The notes below the pieces were generated by a model that saw only the letters and a program-made list of their open reading frames with translations, did not search any database and was not told the DNA's origin. Shown here piece after piece: positions 1 to 5,134 of a stretch of DNA of 6,478 nt (position 1 is its first letter; the number at the start of each line of letters is the position of its first letter). This DNA is from Actinomycetes bacterium (GTDB lineage: Bacteria > Actinomycetota > Acidimicrobiia > Acidimicrobiales > Palsa-688). Location: contig JAKBBA010000170.1 in NCBI GenBank assembly GCA_021808665.1, positions 1-6,478 of the forward strand, written 5' to 3'. The translations under genes and the position numbers were made by a program.

Positions 1-192
1 GATCGACTCCCCGCCGGGCAGGGAGGATATCCGCGCCAGCTCCGACGTCGTGTAGCCGCTCAGGACGCGGCTTTCGAACATGCGGTTCCACATGCCGGGA
101 AGTTCCCACTCGCGGCCCGACAGCGACGAGGTCACCGTCGCCTGCTCCAGTTCGGTAGCGACCGGCGGCTGCTTACGCCCGCCTACCGGCAT
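1..192 (-). CDS. hdrC2: sHdr subunit HdrC2, N-terminal 64 residues (cut by window edge)
   Basis: Start of an open frame that runs off the low-coordinate edge, so only residues 1-64 are visible. The ATG overlaps the end of the upstream gene by 10 nt and has a clear Shine-Dalgarno GGAGG at 200-204, 7 nt ahead. The visible part carries MWNRMFESRVLSGY followed by ARISSLPGGESI. HdrC proteins normally have their first CxxCxxCxxxCP cluster motif just after such an ESI stretch, but here that motif would lie outside the window. In type I sHdr loci the gene after hdrA-hyp is hdrC2, a small iron-sulfur electron-transfer subunit pairing with HdrB2. The assignment therefore rests on the operon position and the N-terminal pattern, not on seen cysteines. 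A different iron-sulfur protein is possible but less likely. Confidence 0.72.
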   Translation of the reverse strand, partial: MPVGGRKQPPVATELEQATVTSSLSGREWELPGMWNRMFESRVLSGYTTSELARISSLPGGESI

Positions 193-959
193 GTCTCGGC
201 CTCCCACTGGTGCAGCCCGGTCAGCCTGCGGGCGAGGGACGGCAGTTGGGGGACTATACGGTTGAACTCCTGGCTCATCCTCATCCGCAACACCGTGTAC
301 ATGTACACGCCGTAGACGCACGCGAGGAACACGTCCAAAGCGAACGGGTCGCTTGAGATCATCCCCGCGGCGGCAGCCGACGCTTGCAGCACGGCTAGGT
401 TCGCCCCGACGAGACGGTAGGTGGAAACCCGGTCGGGGCCGTAGAGGTCTACGTCGTCTGACGCTACCAGCTTCAAAGCACCGGTCTCGGTTCTCGGGTT
501 CCACACCCACGAGCTCCACAACCAGAATCTGGCCGGGTCGTAAAGATGCAGCAGTTCCCACGGGAGGTCGAGGGCGATATGTTCGAAGGCGTCGAAGTTG
601 GCAGCGAAGTCGTCCAGCCTGTCAGCCAGAGGTCGCTCGCCGTGCACGAGGTCCGCCAACGCGCTCTTTACCTCTGTGGGGTCGTGGGTTGCGAGGACGC
701 TGCGGGCTTTGGAGCGCGAGGAGAAGAAGGATCGAAGCAGGCTGAGCGTCTCCGCCTCGGTCATCGTGGGGATCCGGTCGGCCCGCAGGGCCTCACCGAG
801 CCAGGCGGACTTGTCCGCCAGGCCGCTCGCCATCTCGCTCAGAGCGTCCCGGTCGACGCTTCGGCGGATCGCCTCGGCGAACTCGGCTGCCGTCCCAAGG
901 TCGACGGGGTCTGTTTGGCCCCTCGCGGGCAAGTCGACTTCGAGGGTCGACGTGCTCAT
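183..959 (-). CDS. Conserved hypothetical protein of sHdr loci (hyp/orf2)
   Basis: A 258-residue protein with no catalytic or cofactor motif that I recognise. It sits between hdrA and hdrC2, the place held by the conserved 'hyp' (orf2) of type I sHdr operons, for example in Acidithiobacillus and Hyphomicrobium. It has no signal peptide, so it should be cytoplasmic. Residues 20-120 look helical and charged. A Trp-rich block at about 133-155 (DLPWELLHLY, then FWLWSSWVWNPRTETG) is the most distinctive part. A hydrophobic stretch at about 205-222 contains C214 and could be a buried helix rather than a membrane span. The only other cysteine is C257, next to the C-terminus. The ATG overlaps the hdrA stop as ATGA and lacks a strong ribosome site, which suggests translational coupling. 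Function is unknown; a structural or assembly role in the sHdr complex is inferred from strict linkage. Confidence 0.82.
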   Translation of the reverse strand: MSTSTLEVDLPARGQTDPVDLGTAAEFAEAIRRSVDRDALSEMASGLADKSAWLGEALRADRIPTMTEAETLSLLRSFFSSRSKARSVLATHDPTEVKSALADLVHGERPLADRLDDFAANFDAFEHIALDLPWELLHLYDPARFWLWSSWVWNPRTETGALKLVASDDVDLYGPDRVSTYRLVGANLAVLQASAAAAGMISSDPFALDVFLACVYGVYMYTVLRMRMSQEFNRIVPQLPSLARRLTGLHQWEAETCR

Positions 960-2011
960 GCGCCTACCGCCATGCGAGCAGCGCTCAACGCTCTGGCCGC
1001 TGCCGCCGCCCCGCTAGACGCGCAGTCCTCCAGGTCGGCGGGGCCGAGAGCCGCTCCGGCAGCGAAAATACCCGGCCTGGAGGTGGACACCGTGTCTAGG
1101 GGAGGGTTCGCCGCTTGGATGAAACCGTACTTGTTCTGCTCCACGCCCAAGATCCCGGCTAGCTTCCTAGTGCCGGCAGACGGCTCCATCCCCACCGAAA
1201 GGACGACCATGTCCATCAGGGTCTCCATGGGGCGTCCCATGGTGGTGTCCTCGCCTCTAACCAGGAGCTTGTCGCCTTTGGCGAGAACCTCGCTGACGAT
1301 ACCTTTCACGTACTGCACGTGGTGGCGTTCCTGGGCGGGCCAGTAGATCTGGCTCTCCCAGTAGCCGTACATGCGCATGTCGATGTAGAAGATGAACACT
1401 TCGCAGTCGGGGATGGCCTCGCGGACTTCTATAGCCTCCTTGGAGGCCACGCCGCAGCAGACCTTTGAGCAGTATTCGTTGCCGATGTGGCGGTCCCTGC
1501 TGCCGACGCATTGTATGAAGCACAGCCGCTTCGGTGTCTCACCGTTCGAAGGCCGTCTCACGTCGCCGGCTTTGAGCATCGCTTCGAGGTCTTGCAAGGC
1601 GATGACGTCGGGGTATTCGTAGTAGCCGTACATCTGGGTCTCCCTGCCCGGGTCGAAGTGGCGGAACCCCGAGGCGACGACGATGGAAGCGCATTCGACA
1701 CTTCGTAGGGCACCGCCCGCCGCGACGTCCAGAGCGAACGCCCCCGCCTCGCCGCTCAGGCCGCTCACCTCGGCGTCTAGGATCACCTCCAGGGACGGGC
1801 TGGCGCTGAGGCGCTCTACCATGGCGCCGACAACCTCCTCGGCGCTTCGCATGTGCGGAGTCAACGACGCGTAGTTCTCGGCTATCGGCGTGCCGCCGAG
1901 GAAGCCCCTCTGCTCTATCAAAACGACGCTAGCCCCCAGGTCGCACGCAGTCTGGGCGGCGGAGATCCCGGCGGGCCCGCCGCCTATCACAACTATCGGT
2001 TTGTCGGTCAT
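956..2011 (-). CDS. hdrA: sHdrA, FAD and iron-sulfur subunit of the sHdr complex
   Basis: A 351-residue flavoprotein, the electron-handling core of the cytoplasmic sHdr complex that oxidises protein-bound sulfane sulfur. A Rossmann dinucleotide-binding motif (IGGGPAG, residues 9-15) ends at the acidic E33, and a second FAD-contact region, RPGIFAAGAAL, lies near the C-terminus. Cysteines C164, C168, C181, C185 and C186 (CFIQCVGSRD...YCSKVCC) form the HdrA-type [4Fe-4S] site. It is much shorter than methanogen HdrA: the N-terminal extension and the ferredoxin-like insertion are absent, as is usual for the sulfur-oxidiser form. The ATG is preceded by AAGGAG at 2019-2024 with 7 nt spacing, and this site overlaps the hdrB stop codon. 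The gene lies 12 nt after hdrB and overlaps the following gene by 4 nt. Recognition as an HdrA homologue is firm; the sHdr subtype rests on length and context. Confidence 0.93.
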   Translation of the reverse strand: MTDKPIVVIGGGPAGISAAQTACDLGASVVLIEQRGFLGGTPIAENYASLTPHMRSAEEVVGAMVERLSASPSLEVILDAEVSGLSGEAGAFALDVAAGGALRSVECASIVVASGFRHFDPGRETQMYGYYEYPDVIALQDLEAMLKAGDVRRPSNGETPKRLCFIQCVGSRDRHIGNEYCSKVCCGVASKEAIEVREAIPDCEVFIFYIDMRMYGYWESQIYWPAQERHHVQYVKGIVSEVLAKGDKLLVRGEDTTMGRPMETLMDMVVLSVGMEPSAGTRKLAGILGVEQNKYGFIQAANPPLDTVSTSRPGIFAAGAALGPADLEDCASSGAAAAARALSAARMAVGA

Positions 2012-2023
2012 CTGCTGTCTCCT

Positions 2024-3214
2024 TCAGGCTTCCACGTCGTCCCAGGTGATGAACTCTTTCCCGCCGTCTCGCAGGTCGTCGAGTTGCGCTTCGAACTCTG
2101 CCCACGCCTGGCGCCAGTCGATGCCCATCTTCTCCAGAAGCGGCCGGTAGTTCGCCGAATGCCAGTGAAGCTGGCAGACCTTGTAGGGATGCGCTCCCAT
2201 CGCCAGGGCGGCGAACTGTGCTTCTGACATGACCGGCACGTCCACGTCATGTCCTTGCGCTCTCGCAGCGAACTGGCTTTTGTCCAAGGCGGTGACACAG
2301 CCGGTGTCGTGGGTTAGCACCACGTCGGGGTTCGCCTCCTCCTTCATCACTTCGAGCTTTCTGGTGGTGGCGAACGACCGGGTGAAGTCCCGTTGCACGA
2401 GGATGTGACGGAAGCCGAAGCCACAGCAGTCGAACCAAGTGCTGTAGCTTCTGACGTCCGCGCCCAGTGCTGTCGCGATGCCTGTTACCACAGCGGTGCG
2501 CTGACCCCCGTAGATGTCAGGGTCGAAGATGGCGTCGCCTTCGACGAGCTTGTAGTAGTGACAAGCTGGGTGGACGCTGACGGCAATGTTCGAGAAGTCC
2601 CTAACCTGTCGGGCTGCGATCTCGTCTCGAAGAGCGTGGATCCACTCCGAGTAGTGGACGATCTCCTCGGGCATGACCATGGGCTTGCCCAACTTCTCTA
2701 GGACTTTGCGGACCTCGTGGCGTAACTCGGGGTGGCCGAGAAGTTCCCTTCTCACATCCTTGTAGTGGCCGTAGGAGGTGCCGCAGTGTATAAGAGGGTA
2801 AAAGCCCGTCTCGTAGGCTGCGGCGAAGTTGCGCAGAGCCACCGCAGCCTGAGCGGCGGGGTTGGAAGTTGCGCTCGCGTAGTAGTTCCAAGCGGTGCAC
2901 GACGTCTGGTCGCGGGGATCGTCGTAGTCGTAGCCGAGCTTTCGCATCAGCCAGAATATCGACGTGGAGTATCCCGGGATGTGGCCGCACTGACCGCAGG
3001 ACTTGTGGTGCCAAAGGTGGCTTCTAGGTATCTTCTTTGACAGCCCGTACTTGGTGGACACCGACACGTGGTCTTCGGGCACCCGGTGCACGATCCACTC
3101 TCCCCGGGCTTCGAGGTCGAACACCTCCTCGTGGAAGTCCGCGCTGCGCCGGTCGGCCTCGCGGTCGAAGCGCTGCTTTTTGGCGAGGACCACCGATACT
3201 GGCTCGGCGCTCAT
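2024..3214 (-). CDS. hdrB1: sHdrB1, catalytic-type CCG-domain subunit
   Basis: A 396-residue HdrB homologue with two CCG (cysteine-rich) domains, the type that carries noncubane [4Fe-4S] clusters in heterodisulfide reductases. Domain 1 shows SCGQCG (C73, C76), SCTAWNYYAS (C106) and HCGTS (C144). Domain 2 shows HPACHYYK (C218), DCCGFGF (C263, C264) and THDTGC (C306). Against the pattern C-CC-CxxC, domain 1 has Ser at 105 and 147, and domain 2 has Asp at 303. Both sites are therefore incomplete, which fits B1-type proteins of sulfur oxidisers rather than methanogen HdrB. An N-terminal charged extension of about 65 residues precedes domain 1. The ATG overlaps the hdrC stop as ATGA and has GAGGAGG 10 nt upstream (3225-3231). 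The frame stays open another 191 codons upstream, but that part lies inside hdrC and reads as a shadow. Predicted partners are HdrA and HdrC1. Confidence 0.92.
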   Translation of the reverse strand: MSAEPVSVVLAKKQRFDREADRRSADFHEEVFDLEARGEWIVHRVPEDHVSVSTKYGLSKKIPRSHLWHHKSCGQCGHIPGYSTSIFWLMRKLGYDYDDPRDQTSCTAWNYYASATSNPAAQAAVALRNFAAAYETGFYPLIHCGTSYGHYKDVRRELLGHPELRHEVRKVLEKLGKPMVMPEEIVHYSEWIHALRDEIAARQVRDFSNIAVSVHPACHYYKLVEGDAIFDPDIYGGQRTAVVTGIATALGADVRSYSTWFDCCGFGFRHILVQRDFTRSFATTRKLEVMKEEANPDVVLTHDTGCVTALDKSQFAARAQGHDVDVPVMSEAQFAALAMGAHPYKVCQLHWHSANYRPLLEKMGIDWRQAWAEFEAQLDDLRDGGKEFITWDDVEA

Positions 3215-3927
3215 ATCTCTATGCCCTCCTCTTCGAGACGCTCCTCCATGACCTCTTCGAGGATCATGTGCAAACCCTCGTCGACGTCTTTTATCATCGA
3301 AAGAGCTCCGGTCTGCATCCAGATCAGGTACAGCTCTATCAGCGTCCGCTCCGACACCGACCAGCCGGTGGAGGTCGTGTGGTGGGTCTCGGGCGGGAGC
3401 GCTCTTCGCCAGAGGTCCAAGTTCACCGAGACGTCTTTCACCTCGGGTCCCCAGTCGGGGAAGGCGTCGGGTTGTAGCATGTCCGGCGACACCTGGGTTC
3501 CTGTGGACATGATCTTGTAGATGATGCGCGAGTAGCCCTCCAAGGCTTGCTTGGCGGTTGCCAAGCCCTCGTTGATTGCCACTTCGCGCATGACGGTGAT
3601 GATCCCGCCTGGGTTGTTCCCCCGCGGGCAGCGCAGACAGGAGAAGCACTGGGAGCACTCCCATATGTCCTCCTGCATCTGCTGGAAGACCAGCTCGAAG
3701 TCCTGACGCGCCACAGCCTGCGCGATGCGCCTGGGACTGAAATCGTAAAAACGCGCCGACGGACACACCGCCACGCATATCCCGCACTCGTAGCAGCCGT
3801 AGATGTAGTCGGGCATCCGGTGATCCGCCATGACCTGCTCAAACAGGCGGTGCTTGTAGCCCGGGTCGACGTCGGGGAAGCCGGCGGGGGAGTCGTTCTT
3901 GTAGTGCGCCGGCGTGGCGGTAGGCAT
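3211..3927 (-). CDS. hdrC1: sHdrC1, two-cluster iron-sulfur electron-transfer subunit
   Basis: A 238-residue HdrC-type protein with a ferredoxin-like region holding two cubane-cluster motifs. The first is classical: C45, C48, C51, C55 in CYECGICVAVCP. The second is C91, C94, C97, C100 in CSQCFSCLRCPRG, spaced CxxCxxCxxCP, one residue shorter than the usual last interval. HdrC moves electrons between HdrB and HdrA or an outside acceptor. The C-terminal half (about 140-238) is helical, ends in a Glu-rich tail, and has no further cysteines. The chosen ATG forms a TGATG overlap with the dsrE stop. Longer in-frame starts up to 4056 would run through dsrE and add a basic, shadow-like N-terminus. 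No strong Shine-Dalgarno is seen, so translational coupling to dsrE is likely. The end overlaps hdrB by 4 nt. Confidence 0.92.
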   Translation of the reverse strand: MPTATPAHYKNDSPAGFPDVDPGYKHRLFEQVMADHRMPDYIYGCYECGICVAVCPSARFYDFSPRRIAQAVARQDFELVFQQMQEDIWECSQCFSCLRCPRGNNPGGIITVMREVAINEGLATAKQALEGYSRIIYKIMSTGTQVSPDMLQPDAFPDWGPEVKDVSVNLDLWRRALPPETHHTTSTGWSVSERTLIELYLIWMQTGALSMIKDVDEGLHMILEEVMEERLEEEGIEI

Positions 3928-4316
3928 CAGAAGCTGACCACAGCAGAGGCGTTGATGGCCAGGTCGTTGAAGCTCGCTCCGCCTATCATCTCGACACCGT
4001 CGATTAGATCTTCGATTGCGAGATCGTTTAGATCCAAAGAAGGCTGGCAGACCCACAGGCGCACGCCCAGGTCCGTGGCCTGGCGTATGAAATATGACAG
4101 GGGTTGGCCCCGGTCGCCTTTCGGACCGATCTTGTCGACCACGTCGCGGCGCAATAGCTGCGGCCCGTACATCGTGAAGTAGATCCCCACCTCCACTTCC
4201 ATGGCCGCTGCCGAGGCCGCAAGAAAGAAAGGTGTGGCCGAACGTCCCGGGTCCGAAACGCCGTGCGTCTGCACGTAGAGGACCCGCTCCTCGGCGTCGC
4301 TAGTCCAAAGTGACAC
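3927..4316 (-). CDS. dsrE: DsrE-family sulfurtransferase (DsrE3-like)
   Basis: A 129-residue protein of the DsrE/DsrF/TusD fold, which carries sulfur as a persulfide on a conserved cysteine. After a strand RVLYVQTHG (11-19) comes an Ala-rich helix SATPFFLAASAAAM (26-39), then EVEVGIYFTMYG (40-51). The only cysteine is C90, in RLWVCQPSLDLNDL, where the active cysteine of this family sits. No membrane segment is present, so the membrane-bound DsrE2 type is excluded. It lies 19 nt after tusA, and TusA/DsrE pairs ahead of sHdr genes are a known sulfur-relay arrangement delivering sulfane sulfur to the complex. The start is GTG, supported by GGAGGGGAGG 5 nt upstream. No rhodanese gene lies between tusA and dsrE, unlike the Acidithiobacillus locus. 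The exact DsrE3 subtype cannot be settled by eye. Confidence 0.87.
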   Translation of the reverse strand: MSLWTSDAEERVLYVQTHGVSDPGRSATPFFLAASAAAMEVEVGIYFTMYGPQLLRRDVVDKIGPKGDRGQPLSYFIRQATDLGVRLWVCQPSLDLNDLAIEDLIDGVEMIGGASFNDLAINASAVVSF

Positions 4317-4321
4317 CTATG

Positions 4322-4331
4322 CCTCCCCTCC
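4322..4331 (-). promoter_or_regulatory. Strong ribosome binding site of dsrE
   Basis: Read on the minus strand this is GGAGGGGAGG, ending 5 nt before the GTG at 4316. It contains two overlapping anti-Shine-Dalgarno matches and decides the GTG start. It sits in the 19-nt gap between tusA and dsrE, so dsrE can be initiated independently of tusA. Confidence 0.75.
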
Positions 4332-4335
4332 GGCA

Positions 4336-4575
4336 CTAGTTGCCGCGGCGCAAAAGCACACGGTAAGCACCGCCGCTCTGCTCGATCGACACCAACTCGT
4401 TGCCTGTGCGGCTCGCCCACGCCTTCATGTCAGGCTCGACCCCAGGGTCCGTCGCGAGAAGTTCGAGGATCTGTCCCGGTGCAAGCTTCTTGACCGCCTG
4501 AGCGGTCTTGATCACCGGCAGCGGGCACTGCAAGCCCTTGCAGTCCAAGGTCTCGGCTATCTCCAGGTCGGCCAT
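4336..4575 (-). CDS. tusA: TusA sulfur-carrier protein
   Basis: A 79-residue TusA/SirA/YedF-type protein, the usual size for the family. The signature CPxP motif is present as GLQCPLPVIKT, with C17 as the persulfide-carrying residue. A second cysteine, C12, lies five residues before it (LDCKGLQC), where many family members have another residue. The rest matches the small two-layer fold, with an acidic region (LATDPGVEPDMKAW) and a C-terminal strand (AYRVLLRRGN). In this operon it should hand sulfane sulfur to or from the DsrE-like protein and the sHdr complex in the cytoplasm, rather than serve tRNA thiolation. The ATG is preceded by AAGGGGG 4 nt upstream. It is the first gene after the predicted operon promoter. 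Confidence 0.94.
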   Translation of the reverse strand: MADLEIAETLDCKGLQCPLPVIKTAQAVKKLAPGQILELLATDPGVEPDMKAWASRTGNELVSIEQSGGAYRVLLRRGN

Positions 4576-4613
4576 ATCTCCCCCTTAGCTCGCTCCACGT
4601 TCCCCCAGGACAC

Positions 4614-4637
4614 GTGCATGCGTAGATTCGCATGTGC
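4614..4637. promoter_or_regulatory. Inverted repeat, candidate operator for the sHdr operon
   Basis: The arms CATGCG (4617-4622) and CGCATG (4629-4634) are exact inverted copies separated by the AT-rich spacer TAGATT. Extended to 9-nt arms, 7 of 9 positions pair. The repeat lies in the tusA leader, starting about 8 nt past the predicted transcription start, and is within 160 nt of a divergent ArsR-type regulator. An imperfect dyad of this size and place suits a dimeric winged-helix repressor. That it is the operator is inference. It could also act as a leader hairpin, although its stem is short. Confidence 0.5.
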
Positions 4638-4651
4638 TTATGTGGTTGGAA

Positions 4652-4680
4652 GGTTTACCATCTCGTTGTCCGCCTGTCAA
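4652..4680 (-). promoter_or_regulatory. Promoter of the tusA-dsrE-hdr operon
   Basis: On the minus strand, TTGACA (4680-4675) matches the -35 consensus fully. It is followed by a 17-nt spacer and the -10-like hexamer TAAACC (4657-4652). TGG directly before the -10 provides an extended -10 element, compensating for its weak match. The start of transcription would fall near 4645, giving a leader of about 70 nt before tusA. Confidence 0.66.
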
Positions 4681-4734
4681 GTGTTTTGCGCCGACCTCTT
4701 AGCGCTGGCTGTCTTGCCTCGGTCTCCTTCGGGT

Positions 4735-4747
4735 CTGGTGTTACCAG
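4735..4747. repeat. Small inverted repeat ahead of the ArsR-type gene
   Basis: CTGGT and ACCAG are exact inverted 5-nt arms around GTT, ending 25 nt before the regulator ATG. The core TTACCA also occurs at 4655-4660, over the -10 element of the divergent promoter. It may be a half-strength regulator site for autoregulation, but 5-nt arms can occur by chance. Confidence 0.3.
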
Positions 4748-4758
4748 CTGGGGTCGGG

Positions 4759-4764
4759 TATCGT
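4759..4764 (+). promoter_or_regulatory. Possible -10 element of the ArsR-type gene (leaderless start)
   Basis: TATCGT fits the TANNNT -10 pattern and would place transcription start at about 4770-4772, on or next to the GTG (4770) and ATG (4773) start codons. No Shine-Dalgarno is visible before these codons, which is consistent with a leaderless message. No convincing -35 is seen. Confidence 0.33.
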
Positions 4765-4772
4765 GCGCAGTG

Positions 4773-5129
4773 ATGAGCGCTTTCGCCTATGAAGATATCG
4801 GTGTCGTCGATGACCGCCTCCGGCGGCAGTTCGACGAGCTGGTATCGGGTATGTGCAAGGCTCTAAACGACCCCAAGCGTCTGCTGATCATCTACGCCCT
4901 ACGCAGCGCAAGTCGCTCGGTCGGCGAGTTGTGCGACATGCTCGGCGCCCCTCAGTCCAACGTCTCTCAGCACTTGGCGGTGCTTAGGGACAGGGGTTTA
5001 GTCGAAGCCGACAGGCGTGGTAACAGCGTGTTCTATTCGATCCGCTACCCGGAGCTGGTCGACGCAATAGAGATTCTACGCTCCGTCATGGGCAAGGAAG
5101 CCGAACGCCAAGCCGAGGTTCGCCTGTGA
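4773..5129 (+). CDS. ArsR/SmtB-family transcriptional regulator (sHdrR-like)
   Basis: A 118-residue winged-helix regulator. The helix-turn-helix spans about 49-73 (SVGELCDMLGAP, then recognition helix QSNVSQHLAVLRD), followed by the wing GLVEADRRGNSVFYSI (75-90). This is the classical ArsR layout. The metal-binding ELCVCD box is absent: only C54 lies in the ELC position, with one further cysteine, C28, in helix 1. That favours thiol or persulfide sensing over metal sensing, as known for SoxR/sHdrR-type repressors of sulfur oxidation. It is divergent from tusA across a 197-nt region holding the operon promoter and two inverted repeats, so it probably represses that operon. The ATG at 4773 was chosen because the frame upstream to 4632 crosses the promoter region. 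A GTG at 4770 is equally possible. C54 and C28 cannot be equated with known sensor cysteines without an alignment. Confidence 0.88.
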   Translation: MSAFAYEDIGVVDDRLRRQFDELVSGMCKALNDPKRLLIIYALRSASRSVGELCDMLGAPQSNVSQHLAVLRDRGLVEADRRGNSVFYSIRYPELVDAIEILRSVMGKEAERQAEVRL

Positions 5130-5134
5130 GCTTC

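Noticed and set aside
546..1346. Long plus-strand open frame (266 codons) opposite hyp and hdrA
   Set aside because: It is antisense to two well-supported genes, has low-complexity Ala/Arg/Gly-rich content, matches no family I recognise, and has no ribosome site. It looks like a GC-rich shadow.
3215..3787. Upstream extension of the hdrB frame (191 extra codons)
   Set aside because: It lies wholly inside hdrC1, is rich in Arg, Gly and His with no family resemblance, and the ATG at 3214 has an ATGA overlap and a GAGGAGG site.
3547..4182. Plus-strand frame of 211 codons opposite hdrC1 and dsrE
   Set aside because: Antisense to motif-bearing genes, without recognisable domains or a start signal.
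4632..4772. N-terminal extension of the ArsR-type protein
   Set aside because: It would run through the promoter elements of the divergent operon and adds a Cys/Ser/Val-rich segment atypical of ArsR N-termini.
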